Origin: Psilocybe azurescens
Lineage: Eukaryota; Basidiomycota; Agaricomycetes; Agaricales; Agrocybaceae
Assembly: GCA_023853785.1 (NCBI GenBank)
Contig: JAJIRX010000851.1
Location: 310,001 to 374,000, forward strand
Direction of reading: 5' to 3'
Length of the DNA stretch: 64,000 nucleotides
Shown: piece after piece, positions 10,121 to 23,047 of the stretch
How the letters are laid out: each line of letters begins with the position of its first letter
Position numbering within the stretch: position 1 is the stretch's first letter
Program-made: the position numbers and the translations under genes
The notes under the pieces: model-generated
Database searches by the model: none
What the model was told of the DNA's origin: nothing
What the model saw: only the letters and a program-made list of their open reading frames with translations

Positions 10121-13020
10121 TCAGGCACTGCCTTGCCGCCTCTTGCGGGACTCGCGTGTCTCTCGCTGCAACCGCTCACTATATCTACGCGGATTGTCAT
10201 CCTCAAAGACCTCGTTGATCTCCTCCAAAGTGAAACCCTTCGTCTCAACCACAAAGAAATAGATCACGATAACCTCAAATATATCCCAGATTAAGAAAAT
10301 CAGGTAAACTGTCAGGTCGAGTCATATTTAGTGACACGCGTTATAGATAGCCGGCTTTCGCACCTTTCCACCCGAGTTTTTGCAGCGCAACAGGAAGACT
10401 ATGTTATGCAATCGAATTCGCACCATCAATTCATGCTATCAATAATCCATCATCCGAGGCGTTTGGGACTTACCCAAATGTGTTAATCAGTGTCGCAACT
10501 TGAGCGACTATGCCCAGGAAAGCAAGGCCCTTCGCGCGCACCTGGTAACTCAGCACTTCGGCGGGATAGAGTGCTTGCCTGTTGAATCGTTAAAAAACAT
10601 ACTTTGCTGCGGAGCCGAGAAGACACTCACATCGGCGTCCATCCGAAGGAGAAGACCACCATGAATAGGTATATAAACGTGATCCCCGCATTCGCTCTTG
10701 CGGCATTTCCGAAATCGCTCAGTAGACCGGTCACGATAGCCAGTATAGCTACCATGATGCTAGTAGAGAGTAACAGCACTTTTCGACGTCCAAATCGATC
10801 AACGACAGCCGATCCCTACATTGTCATAAGCGCCCACAAAACAAGGCGATATCAAAACCGAACTCACCGTCAAAGCTATAAAATCCATATTCTTCGTGTT
10901 CAGTCAATGCCTTTGGATGATCGACCTGTAAAACTTACCTCCAATGCTAGTCTACAGTCAATATTTTTACGACTATTAATGCGATGACAATAACTCACTA
11001 AGAGGTAACACTGTTCACAAAGTTGAGTGTCAGCTGACGACTTTGTGAAGTTATCCCTACATCCTTGAGCAAAATGGGGAGGAAATATGTGATCAATCCA
11101 TTGCCACTGAGTTGCCCTGTCAAATATCATATAAACTCCACTGATCCTCTCAAAGCCCTCAGAATAAATACATACCGAAGACACCTGAAGATTGTTCATT
11201 TAGATAACCAGACCACTCGATAAAAGTTAGACTCACCGATGAGAATGACCATGTAGGCTTTATATCTCTCCGCACGAGTAGTAAACAAAGGCCTGAAATC
11301 CCACCATGTCTCTAAAACGACAGAATTCACGTTAACCACGTACGACCAGAAACAAAGCAAAAGAGGCCAAACTCACTATCAGCACCATCAATCTGAATCT
11401 TCTCCTCTATCTCCCTCATCTCGAGGTCTACCAAAGGGGAATTGACATCATTCGTGCTACTATGGAACCTAGCTAAAATCCGCCTCGCTTCATCGGTTCT
11501 CCCGATGCTGTACAACCATCGAGGGCTATTCGATGAGGTTCAAAAATAATCAACAAAAGAGGTGAACGGACGTTATCTCAGATCACTCACGATTCGGGAC
11601 AAAGGAACACGAAGATGACGTTGATAGCACCAGGTATAAGCTGCATTTTGTGAAGTTCATGTATCAGCTATAACATTTTTATAACAACCCATAAAGGTAG
11701 CGCACCTGGATATACAAAGGAAGGCGCCAAGACATCTCGCTCTGGAACTTGCCCGTGGCCACCATCATGCCCGTAGCAGTCATCTGGCCAACGTAATAGC
11801 TACATTGCAGATATTCAATTAACCAACAATCGAAAAAAATCTAACGGCCTTCCAGCCCAAACACATACAATGAGTTCAAGAAACCTAGATAGGCGCCCCG
11901 CGAGTGCGCCGGTGCCATTTCCGCAAGGTACGATTTGGCTGAAGCGCCCGCGCACGACGATCCAAGTCCTGATTTGGAAATTAGTATTACTCCGTCATAA
12001 AACCCAATTATCGGCCTACGCACCTGTGAGGAATCGGCCACCAAGGAACATCCCTTTATCTTTCGCATTGGCTGTAATTACGGCTCCCACTCTGTTGGTA
12101 CCGAAAAAAAAAGGAGTTGTTAGCCTTGATTTTTTTTAAAATTAATTAAGTGCTAGCCACAGAAGGAACGGAATGACATTTCCGGAGAATGGGGAAAGGA
12201 GCAAAGAAAAATGACCTAGACGTACACAAGGACCGCATTTCCGAAGAACATTGAGAATCGGCGACCGAATTTGTCTGGGAAGTAAGCTGTAGAAGTTCAT
12301 TTGTGCTGTTAGTGCTACTAGTAGCGGATCCGAGAATGGAAGCTGTTGCTTACATGCCGGAATAGTACCACTGCAAGTTGGTAGTCGCATCAGACATATG
12401 TATACAGGCTCAGAATGGTTACATACACGATAGAACCACTGACAGTCAAAAGCATTTGTCAGCTGCCTGGCCAAACGGCAAGAAAGAAAACGTACACAGT
12501 GAAAATTCCAAATACGATGCTACGAAGGTTCCATCAGTACTCGACGATAAGGCGAAGGACAGAATCTAGGAGATACACACCTCGTCTTGCTCCCGACGCC
12601 ATTCAACCCGAAATATTGCTGATACTGCGCCATGCTATTAATGCCTCCCATGACCGTCCCATCGAAACCACTATCGCCAGAACAACAGCATATCACCAAC
12701 GTCACCAAATACATCTATCAGACAAAAAAAAAAAAGTCAACTCCCATTCTATTCTAAGAAGCAAGCAGGATAGCTGTGCAACGCGGTGGAGTGGGATCGC
12801 AATTAAAGAGAGAAAAACGCACCTGAATAGCCGCCCAGCTAAACCTCGCGACACCAGGATCGACCTTCAAAGCAGCCTGCAGAGCCAACTGCTTCTCCAT
12901 CGGCGTTTGCGGGCCCATCAATGGCGAGGCTTTCTCATGGTAATGATTAACGTGCTCAATCTCTTGCTTTGCATCGAGGTCCTTGTCGATGGAGGAATGG
13001 GATGGACTGTCGATTCCCAT
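10121..13020 (-). CDS. MFS sugar transporter (hexose/lactose permease-like)
   Basis: Membrane protein of the major facilitator superfamily, sugar porter family. Spliced exons give, in order: a charged N-terminus ([19 protein letters not shown]), [31 protein letters not shown], the loop motif [27 protein letters not shown], the PESPRWL motif (split by an intron), a second DRFGRR, [12 protein letters not shown] helices and the C-terminal PETKG-class motif [19 protein letters not shown]. The tail is very basic ([18 protein letters not shown]). More than ten introns of about 45-130 bp interrupt it. 13020 is the first ATG before the conserved part; the frame is open further up only from a GTG. The role is proton-coupled or facilitated sugar uptake at the plasma membrane; the sugar cannot be told from sequence. 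The promoter lies in the long spacer to the right. Confidence 0.85.
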
Positions 13021-15230
13021 ATTTCGTGGAAGGTCTGCTTGCAAGTTGTCCGAGAGGAAGAAGGCAGGAATAAACCCCACTGCCCATTACAGCTTCTTTG
13101 ATCACTTATTAGTAAGTGTCCAAACACCCTAGTTGATAACGCCAAGAGCTTGTTTGCGCAAATAATGTGCACTGGCAGCGAAGCAATTGGAGGAAATGAG
13201 CCGGCACCCAACGGCTACACCAGCTGAATGCTGGAGTAGTTATTCCGGACGGAAAAATAACCGTTATGAAACAACCATGAAAGTGCCATTTGGAGGTAGC
13301 AAGCAGTGTGGTTAGACCTCTTCAGCACGGTGGCACGGTGGAAGTGGACCGGTAAGTGGTACAATGCCATCTCATACGGCCAAATGCGCGGAGGATGACG
13401 ACAGCCTGGGTATCAATTTCTCGGAGAAGGGGTGTCAGGTGAATGATTTTGAGTGATGCGGCAAGGAAGGAAGGGCGAAGCATTGTGGATTCAATTGGCA
13501 GTGTGGGGTTTTGACAACCTCATGGAGGAGAAGAACTGTGGTTATCATCTGCAGTCTCCGAGGAGAGGCCGCGTCACGGGGTTATACCACTTTCCCAGCG
13601 AAAACCAGGCACCGCAGATCCAACAACTATGCCTTGGACCACGTCTTGGACAATTTAAGCGCCCAGTGGGTCCAATAGGGACCCATATAGGGCTCTTTCA
13701 TGTGATTAGAGAAGCATGATGAACTCTCTTGCAGCTATTGAGCTCCAGTGCCCTGGTGAGAAATAATTTTGAGTGAGGACGTCCTCCTAAGTATGGCTAT
13801 TTATAGCCTTCAGCACGCGTGTCTGGATGTATAGAAGACCCATGTTTTCCGGCCCGTCCGTTCGTCACCGTTTGCTTGAGTTGGTTATGTGGCACAGTGT
13901 GTGCAACTCTCGTGAGTGTATTTTGCCTCAAACGTTCGCGGGAGGAGCCCATCGAGTGGTACTGGCGAAGTAAACCAAGAATACCTGATAATGGAATCGT
14001 AAAATGGGGTGATAGGACGATCTGACTTCGATATGTGCGCCCTGTATGACGATCAGCGAAGATCTTGCGAGATTAAACGCGACGGCAGGGAGCTCCTGGA
14101 GGCTATTGGGAGGTACATACATGTCAATGGCAACGTTTGCTAACCCTGCCTGAAGTAAGTCTACGTGTAGTTGTTTATATGTAGTCCCAGGGTGCTCACG
14201 CGTGAACCCGAGTAGAGATATAGTAGCAGATAGAGGGGATCAAGGGTGAACATGCAGTTGAGATGTCGTGGTATTTCTTTCTGTTATTTTAGTCGATGTG
14301 GGCCAGCCGCAGCAGTCTCTAGGAAACTGAGCTGGGGACCGATTTCAAGGCTGCCTTCGACAGGACATCTGCAACCAGGTTTGCTTGGTGTGCAGGGGCG
14401 CTGGATGTGCTACTGGCATAGCATTTATGTGGTCATCTAGATAGCATGCACCGACGCGTATGAATTAACGGTCCTACCTCAGGCCTGGTGTCGGAATGGG
14501 TACAAATTTTCCGATAAAATCACGTTTAACAGCCTCGTTGCAAAGTTCTTTGTGGAGAGACGATAGCAACTATAGAAAAGGCGTCTGACCTAGCATTTTA
14601 CTGCCAACGTTGGTGATGAAAAGCGGCAAAAAGATGCAGAAAGCAGGTGCACACGACCAGAAATAGTGGGTTAGGGGAAAGGAGTGAGATACCGCGGCAT
14701 ACGGGCGGCCGACTGTCGAATTAGGCAGATCGAAGCTGCATGTGATGTAAGATCTTTCGATCAATTCTATGCTTAACACGGAGTTGCCGGACCTATTTAC
14801 AATCTTTAACAAAACAATTCTGCATTTCAAAACCTCTTGCGTCCCTTCCTGTCTCTCTTTCTTTCTCTATCTCTAGCTAGACCCACTCATCGTCGTCTGT
14901 GACAGCATTTGTCCTTCTGTGATATTTAATTACCGACGACAACGCACACAACCGATTTGGAGTCGATTAACCGTTTTCACTAGTCGGATAAGAGCTACCA
15001 CGGCTTTGGACCCTTTAGATATCGTATATCCTTCTATACCATAACTCGACCATACCCCCAGATCTCCTGGCAAGCTCATTGGTACGTGACTAAAATTAAA
15101 TGGCGGGACTCAGACAGAACTCTAAAATAAACTTCTAGGTGAGAATCCCCCTCTTCACCCATATATAATCCTATCAGTCCTTTCGGAAGTCCAGAGTCCT
15201 TGGCTCACTTACCACTTACCACATATTGTC
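13021..15230. other. 2.2-kb intergenic region, no gene supported
   Basis: Upstream of both the sugar transporter (minus) and the zinc-finger gene (plus). Short open frames exist but none shows a recognisable domain, signal peptide or spliceable chain. It could contain extended regulatory sequence for the transporter. From 14830 to 15230 the sequence is pyrimidine-rich (ctgtctctctttctttctctatctctag), consistent with the leader of the plus-strand gene. Confidence 0.35.
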
Positions 15231-15918
15231 ATGGTGAGTAATAAATTTCCAAGGCGGGTCTATTGCTTTGCTGACCAGCCCTTCGAAATGTAAAGGAGAT
15301 AACACGATCCACACCTTCACGAACTCGTACTCGTACATCTTCTCTACTTTCCACCTCCTCGCACATGTCGTTTGGACCAGTTATCGTGTTATCGAAAACA
15401 AGTTCCACTTCAGGTGTCAGCCAACATCCAAATACACATGAAGCACGAGGATCTTTCATACCCCTTCGCTCAGCCGCATCGACATTGAAAAGCTTTGCAC
15501 CCCACCCCACTACCCTCCTATCGCCTACGCGTCGGAGAAGGGTAACATTTGCATTTGATGACAGACGTCTGTCTGCGCCCAAGTTCGACGACGACTCGGA
15601 CGAATCTTCACCCCCTTCTCCACAAATTCCTTACATCACGCGCACACTATCTTCGTCTCCTTTTTCTCGACGTCTCCAACTTCGTCATCGTCGTCTTCTA
15701 TACAGGAACCGCATCACGCAACCACAGATCTGCACCCTATTCTTGCCAGCCTAGAGCGCAAGTCCAGAATATGCACTCACATGTCCCTGTGCTCCACCTG
15801 CCAGAAACCAGGCGCCGACTTTCCTCGTTGTGCAAAGTGTGGGGACATGTGGTGTTCAAGGTCTTGCCGCTTGGTGGATGGAAAGCGGCATATTTGTTCT
15901 ACAATTAAGATTCAATAA
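15231..15918 (+). CDS. Small protein with C-terminal MYND/HIT-like zinc finger
   Basis: The last 45 residues contain CSTCQKPGADFPRC, then AKCGDMWC, SRSC and GKRHIC, i.e. C-x2-C-x9-C-x2-C-x4-C-x3-C-x7-H-x-C, the spacing of MYND/HIT-type cross-braced fingers. Such fingers bind proteins (chromatin, R2TP or snoRNP partners); the exact class is uncertain. The N-terminal part is Ser/Thr/Arg-rich and disordered, with an RRRRVTFAFDD basic-acidic switch. The start is the ATG at 15231-15233, followed at once by a 62-bp GT-AG intron (15234-15295, containing CTGAC); the frame continues EITRSTPSRTRTRT. One base appears missing in TTTTT at 15661-15665, where the frame must pass from the first long open frame to the finger frame. 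Total about 205 residues. Function unknown. Confidence 0.6.
15234..15295 (+). other. Intron directly after the start codon of the zinc-finger gene
   Basis: Sequence ATG then GTGAGT, with branch-like CTGAC and acceptor TAAAG before GAG ATA ACA. It makes the first coding exon just the ATG. The alternative is an internal ATG at 15365 with this region as leader. Confidence 0.55.
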
Positions 15919-16187
15919 TTATGTAGTTCTCCGTCTCTTCCTAACTTCTATTTTTCAATTCTTTTTTGGGCTATTTTATGGAACCCGTCTTTTCTTTCTT
16001 CCAATCCACTGGGACCCAACGTACATCGGTCACTCCATGGGACTTTATTGATATGTATACACATACTTGTCTTCAATTTGTTATTGCTTTCCTGAATTAG
16101 AACTTCTCATTGGGGACATTTTTATAGACATATGTACTGTATTCGCTTGCATCTATTTTCATACTTCTAGACTACGCGCCCACATGA

Positions 16188-18017
16188 CTATGTAAACTTG
16201 ATTTTTGTTCCTTGACTGGGCACAATCCCCACACTCTCTTTCTCTTTCAATCTTCTTTTGGCTTCCCAGGAAGGGTGTAATGGTTTCTCTCCATCCTTCT
16301 TGAGGTCAGGCTTTGATGCAGGCGGTTTAGGTTTGAATGAACTAGCAGCTGATGCGCCGTTGGTGCGGCCAGTCCACCCTGAATCGACGGGTTGATGTTG
16401 CTGTTGGACACCTTTTCCTCTTGGCGGAACGTTTTTAGAACCGGCAGGACCTTGAACAGGCGTGAAGTTACGTGAAGGAATGGCGTTTGACCCTGTGTTA
16501 GTAGCGCTCGTGTGACCTTTATTTCGGTAGGATTGGGGTGGAGCAACAGTGGCAATAGCATTTGCTTCAATCTCTTTTTTCTTGTGGTTGGCGTTTTTGC
16601 CAAATTTCTTTTCCCAGATGCTAAGACCACGAATTGACAGAAAATAGGGGGTTACAGAAAGAAATAGGTTAAATGAAGGGTCAGAGAACGAATTTAGGGT
16701 TGGTGAGAAAATCATGCACTCACAGCCTACGGGCTCTCTGACCACGCCTGTTTTTCTTGGGAACACCGCCCGATTTACATTCGCCTTCGCTAAAGTCCGA
16801 ATCTTCAGAACCTCCTCGAACGAAGCCCACAGGAAAGCGAGGGTAAAAAGGTGGACTCCATTTTTGTCGTGGACCCTTTGACCGGTTTGGCCGGATTTCC
16901 GACGGGTATTTTAGGTTTAGCGTTGGTCCTCTTCACTGTTAATTCTTCGTTGTCGCTGTCGGAATCCTCTTCGGAATTGTCATCTTGATCATCGGAGCTG
17001 TCACTGTCGCTTGCATTGTCTTCATGGCCTCCACTGTCGATTGATCCTGATTCCCAGCCGTTATCGTCAACTCCTGCACCTCCCTCTCGGTCCACGCTGC
17101 CTGATTCCCAGCCTTCTTCGTCAACATCTGAACCCGATTGCATGTCATGGTCGGTGTCAAACGTGGGTTGAATTTTTTCGGCTTTACTCTTAGTTTTGGG
17201 GGCTTCAGAGGCAGATGCCTTGCGAATTTTTGAGGGGCGTTCGGAATCTGGGTCTACTGTTGAGGATAGGAGAATGTCAGATTCAGTGCCCTTTTCGCGC
17301 TGCTTGAGCACAGGATCGAGCAGATATTTCAGAGAGGTTATGGTTGCTGTAATTTGTAGGGCCAATATTTTTGAGCTTAGTAGTCGACTTTGAATTTTGG
17401 CAAGTGTCGTTCCAGGCGTTGCGGGAGTGAGTAGATTGTTCTCGAGTTCTTTGGTCACGGCAGCTTTGACATCGTTGTTGTCGCGCAGTGCATGATCTTT
17501 GAGGACCTTGGATCGGAGAGCAGAGTTCCCGATAGCATCATGGTCTATTTCCTACGTTGAAAAGCGGTTATGAGCTTTTCGATAGGCGTAAATATCTCAA
17601 AGTCAAGTGACCTTTAGGGATGTTAATTCTGCTTCAAAATCCACGATGGCCTTGTCTGCTTCGTCTTTCTGGCTATTGTAAACGATCAGATGTGTCACCT
17701 ATGATGCTAAAAGAAGCAAGTACCGTAGGTCTTTTAAACGCTTCACAACTTTCTGCGTTTCGAAAACTTTGGCCCTTTTGGATGCTTTATGTACTTCTTT
17801 GACCTCATGATGCTAGAAAGAGACAACGCGTCAAAAGCTGAACAAAACGCGTGAATCTGAAGCACAGACAAGCTTTCCTGAAATCCTAACACTCATTTCC
17901 TGTATTTGGGAAATATAATGAGTTTAAAAGCGAAGCTGTGAGGGGAACGGTAAAATTTACCTCCTCAGGCGGTTCATATCTCTTTCTTTTTAGTTGAGGG
18001 TTTGACGAGGTGTCCAT
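16188..18017 (-). CDS. BUD22: BUD22-like ribosome biogenesis protein
   Basis: BUD22 family (nucleolar, pre-18S rRNA processing and 40S assembly). The start at 18017 gives MDTSSNPQLKRKRYEPPEE. A basic coiled-coil part follows (HHEVKEVHKASKRAKVFETQ, KDEADKAIVDFEAELTSLK). The middle is acidic (EEDSDSDNEE and several Gly-Trp-Glu-Ser-Gly-Ser repeats). The conserved C-terminus has KKNRRGQRARR, WEKKFGKNANHKKK, LHPSWEAKRRLKEKE and ends GIVPSQGTKIKFT. At least four introns are seen. One frame change near 16826-16840 (surplus T in a TTTCCTGTG context) separates FLPSL from GFVRGGSEDSDFSEGE; both sides are family-like. The gene shares a 372-bp divergent promoter region with the TBCD gene. Confidence 0.85.
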
Positions 18018-18389
18018 TTTGGTGTCCTTGTGTGTCGAGCAGCTTCTATATGTTGCAGTTCAGAGCAATGGCGAAGGTAGAAGGTAGTATTTTTGAGATA
18101 TCGACAAATATTTCGAGGAAAGCTGACATACTGTGAACCTGGAAGTTCGTCACCCTAACCGATCTGGTTGCTTGGCTGACTCGTTTGATCCAAACAGCGA
18201 AGATCCTTCGCCACGGTGCGCGACTCCCACAGTTGATGTCGCGTCGGTCTCGAGTCATGTTCGAATGTTCGAATTCAATCTGATCTCCGAGAAACCAACC
18301 GAGGATCGGAGATTTATCTATTTCTTTCAGAAACACTGTTCAGAACTTCCAAAGTTGCAGCTTAACTCTTCATCAGCTTGAACTTCATT
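18018..18389. promoter_or_regulatory. Shared divergent promoter region, BUD22 / TBCD
   Basis: Only 372 bases separate the two start codons on opposite strands, so both promoters must lie here or overlap the leaders. No TATA box is obvious, as is usual for housekeeping genes. The minus-strand frame 18046-18336 crosses the region but has no recognisable domain. Confidence 0.5.
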
Positions 18390-21300
18390 ATGGCTGATGA
18401 GTTCCAGGACGAGAGGGTTTTTGGAACTTTCGATGCATTCACCCAGTTGAAGACGCTGCAAGATAAGCTTTTGAATGCGCGTTATAATATCAATGAGGAC
18501 ATGTCAGATGAAGAGCACTCTGAGAGATCTGTGACTTTCCAGAAGTTTACGTCCATGGTATGTTTCGTCGTACTTGCTCTGCTTTATTGAGCTCACATCC
18601 GGCATTCATATCCACAGCTCGATGCATATCAGGAGCAATCCTACTTACTCGATCCATACCTTGAGCAACTCGTTGCACCCGTAGTTGAAGTCCTGAAAGA
18701 TTATGTCAAGACCTCCATCGCAAATCCCACAGATAAAGGCGACACCTGGCACGCTCATCGCACCGCCAATATGCTCTACTGCTACGTCAAATTCCGAGGG
18801 TACAAAACTATCGGTCAGTCTGGCCCACAAATATCTACGTTTATACAGTCTGGATTGAGACATCCTAGTCAGATTCTTCCCTCACGAGATTGCGGATTTA
18901 TCGATGGCGTTAGAGTTCATGTTAATTCCGCATGGTATTGTTGAGACTCATTGGCATTGGCCTGTGCGATATGTGATGCTCTTATGGCTCTATATCATCT
19001 GCCTCATTCCCTTTGACTTGGCCCAATTCGACGAAACCGACCAGATTGGGCAAACGGCCAAAACCCTAGAATCTGTAGCAAAGACTTACATTGGAGCTGC
19101 AGGCCTTGAGAAAGAGGCGGCTGCACTGTTGCTATCTAGGTTGTACATAAGGTATGTCAGCCATTCATCCATATCTTTAACGTTAAATCAATTTGTGCAG
19201 AAAGGATACTGGTGCAGGATTCCATAATTTCGTTGAGGAGGCTCGATCATTTTTGCAGACGACTACAGATGATTTGTTTAAGGTAAGCCCAATCATACGG
19301 CGTCTGATGTAAGTTCCTTGCTGAACATCTTTCCCTCTTGCAGGCAATAGGACTCCTGAAAGTCCTCTGCGAAGTTGTAAAGTCAGGTTCTGCAGAACAA
19401 GTTCAGGACGAGCTTCCTACACTCCGTTCCATCGCCAGCATCATCCAAGAGACGACAACCTACGCGAACAACACTATTATCCGTAAATTAAGGTCAAAGC
19501 TGATTTCGAGAGTGGGCTTAAGGCTACTCCCGACCAGTTCAGGGAACATCAAACGACAAGGTACGCTCATCTTCTGATTTTCCTTTGCAATCCGGCTCAA
19601 GGCGACGATAAGCTCGTACTCTAATCGCTGATGAGGTACCTGATGAACATGGTGGGTATCAGGAGGAGATAGAAGTGCCGGATGAAATAGAGGACATCTT
19701 AGAGCAAACTCTCGCAGCACTTCAAGATAGGGTAATGTCCACTCAATCTTCCTACATTGCTACTTAATCTCAGCATTGCATGTGCTCCAGGATACCGTTG
19801 TACGCTGGTCTGCTGCGAAAGGAGTGGCAAGAATCGCGCAACGCCTTCCAAAAGACTTCGCTGGGCCAGGTGCTAGAGACTATTATGGGGCTGTTTGAGA
19901 TCCATTCAGTGGCTGCTGCCAGTTTATATGATCTCCCTGCTATAGCAGAAGGCACGTGGCATGGAGCATGTTTGGCGTGCGCTGAGTTCGCACGTCGGAG
20001 TCTCGTCGAACCTGGACATCTTCCTCAATTAATTGGGTGGCTATCTAAAGTACGTTTGAGCGACTATCTTGCGGGGAAAACCTTTTCTTTATTAAACTTG
20101 CCAGGCCCTGTATTTTGATCTCCGTAAGGGTGCCCACTCGATCGGCTCGAACGTCCGTGATGCTGCGGCTTATGTTTTGTGGGCGCTTGCGAGGACACAA
20201 GACCAGACGGCGTTGATCCCACACGCGACAAATTTAGCCCAGCGGCTTACTGCAGTCGCACTTTATGATCGAGAAATTCATATTCGTCGTGCGGCAAGTG
20301 CAGCATTCCAAGAGCATGTAGGGAGAACTGTGTGTAGTTTTTTTAATCAGGCTGTTTTTGGACAGAGTTTTTGTTTATTGACCGACATGCAGAGCCTGTT
20401 CCCTCATGGTATCGATGTATTGGGCAAGACAGATTTCTACGCAGTCAGCATAAGGAAACACGCATTTTTGGTCGCCGCACCTCAAGTCTCCCGAGTGAGT
20501 GTCGTGTATACTCGATGCTGAAGCCTGCCATCTAAATTACGTCGTGTGCTGTAAGGCACGTCGAGTACCGGAAATTTTCTCCTTGATCACCTGCTAGATG
20601 TCGTTCTCCGCCATTGGGACCTTTCAATGAGGGAACTCGGGTCGCAGTCATTACGTCTGATCATCACTCTTGATTTGCACGTGCTGGCTCCTCGAGCCAT
20701 TGAGAAATCTGTGAGCTTTGCACCTTTTATAGAGATTATTCACGTCAGCTTACATTTGTTCCAGGTGAAGTTATTAGAATCTCTTGATTCAACTGATGTG
20801 CATGGAGGCCTCACTGCTCTCAGTGATATTGCGCTCGCCTATAAGGAAGACAAATCAGACCCTTCAGCGTTAGAGGAACATTTACGCAGTGTTAGTCATA
20901 TTTTCGGCGTGGCCCTTGCTTCTTTACATGCACATGTTCAATTCATTGTGTTCATCTCTAGATCTTTCGACATCTGAAACATGTCGATGCAAATACCTTA
21001 ACTACGACCCGGAATGAGCTCATTGCCTCTGCAGCGTGCCGCTTGATAGCCAACTCTATCACCGTCACTGAGATCGACCTCGGAGCACGGTCCTCCGTCC
21101 CCGGATGGAAAAAAATAGTTGATAACGGTTTGAAGCATCGCATCTCCGTTGTACAAGAGGCTGCTGCCGAGGCCATGCAGACGATAAGCAACTTAACAGA
21201 TTGTTCCGCTGATATTACTAGATGAGTTCTTGTTTCTTTTTTCATCCGTTTTTCAGCATCATGGGATCCTGACATTCTGGTGTCTTTTTTCTAAGCTGAT

Positions 21301-23047
21301 TGTTGAGTTGAAGCGAGGACCGTCTGTTATGCAGCAAGGCCTTGCAAGATTACTGGGTGTTATTAATTACAACACTCACCCTAAAAGTCTGCCTGAAGCC
21401 ATCGACTACCTGCTGGATACCGTGAAGCCTACAGTAAGTGAGGTGACTTCGGTCAAATTTGGACCCCGATGGCTTATTTGCTCCACAATAGACAAAGGCT
21501 AACATCGAGACCCGGCGCAGTTGCTTCGTGGCCATTCCCCAGATTTTGACCCTCATAGCACCCCAGCTTACCTCACGTAAGTCCTAGGATGTGCCACACG
21601 GGGTAACCAACTCATGCCTTACAGTCCTGTCAAGTGATGTGTTGAATACGCTTCTCGATGCTATGTTGGCTGGGCTTGATGATTATACCCTTGATGAGCG
21701 TGGCGATGTTGGCTCGTGGGTAAGGATCGCATGCATACAGGGTCTTACGACGATCTCCGAGCTTCTCTTCGGCGTTGGTGGATCCATACCCGACTTCGAA
21801 AGTTACTTTTCACCGCAGAAGTATCATGCTGTTGCCACTGGCTTGCTCAAACAGGGAGTCGAGAGGCTCGATAATGTTCGACAGACCGCGGGAGTGTGCG
21901 TTGTGAGACTTTTGAATGCACCTTTGCCTTTGGTCGATGGGTCAGAGCGGTGGCGTTTGCCTGCTCTGGATTTATTAAATGAGCTATTCCAAAAGTGAGC
22001 TTTTTTTATTTTTCTAGAATGTGTATATGCAGGTTTGATGTGAACGAGTTTGGTGTAGTCCATCTGATCAGAGTGGATGGAACGACGGAAATTGGCTGTT
22101 TCCTCGCGGTACGCGCCTGTTGGAAGTACCTCAATATCGTAAGGATGTGCTTTCAGGCATCGTCATTAGCATAGGCAGCAAAACAGACAGCACGGTAAGG
22201 CTATATTCGGTCATTTCGGTCATTTCATTCTAACCTCTTGCTTATCCGTTGATATAGCAAAACCTGTCGCCAACAGCCTGGTGAAATTCGCACAGGGCCT
22301 GCCACTTGTGCGCGGTCCAGCATCTAGCTACAGCCTTCTGGAGCTGGTCGCAGACCTGATCAGCCACGCCAAGTCGAACATGACATCGAATGCCGTTGTT
22401 GTGCCGGTATTTCAAACTTTCACGATCTTGCTCGAGGCGGACGTCCTCCGGCAACTTCCCAGTGAACCGTCAGGGCTGCAGAGGTCAGTTAGGCGTTTCG
22501 TCCGTTTTTGTTTGTCGAAAAAATTCTCATATGATGCCCCAGTTTGAAAACGTTGGTGCATATGACTACGAAGAACATCGATAAATTAAAGAGCGTCCAG
22601 CGGATTCATGAGTCTATGAAGATGTAAGATCTCGGCTTTCATCATTTGGTGATGTATAGCAGGACTTAATATCATTTGCAGTTTCGTGAATGTGCTCTCG
22701 TTTGAAGAGATTAGGAGCGAGAAGTTGTCTCTTTTGAGCGATTTCCTTACTCACCCCTTCCCAAAGGCTTGTCTCTTCATTGTTGCTGGTGCTGATGCTG
22801 TCTCATACTAATCTTTTTGGCACAGGTGAGATCGGACACCGCAGAGTACCTGTATATTCTACTACAAAGTGCGGATCTTGGGCTTGAGACCGATGCGATC
22901 GAGGATATTCTTCTCGAAACAGAATGGTAAGCCACTCAAGTCATTTGCTTCCTTCATTCCTATTCATGTTTCTTCACAAGGGCCACGGGTGACAGACAAG
23001 TTGCGACAGAAGCTGCTAAAGAGGTCATACAACTATTCACGTCGTAG
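18390..23047 (+). CDS. Tubulin-folding cofactor D (beta-tubulin chaperone)
   Basis: Homologue of TBCD (yeast Cin1, fission yeast Alp1), a HEAT-repeat protein that takes beta-tubulin from cofactor A and forms the alpha/beta-tubulin folding supercomplex with cofactors C and E, with Arl2. Recognisable stretches in order: FDAFTQLKTLQDKL, LDPYLEQLVAPVV, WHAHRTANMLYCYVKFRGYKTI and VRFFPHEIADL (18.6-18.9 kb), VETHWHWPVRYVMLLWLYIICLIPFDL, LRSKLISRVGLRLLP (19.5 kb), WSAAKGVARIAQRLP, KGAHSIGSNVRDAAAYVLWALAR (20.15 kb), RELGSQSLRL, and the C-terminal HEAT part to ...ATEAAKEVIQLFTS with TAG at 23045. The ATG at 18390 is the first in frame. About 25 short exons; intron 1 is 18558-18617. A few splice junctions are not resolved by eye. 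Full-length family members are about 1,100-1,200 residues, which fits. Confidence 0.88.
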
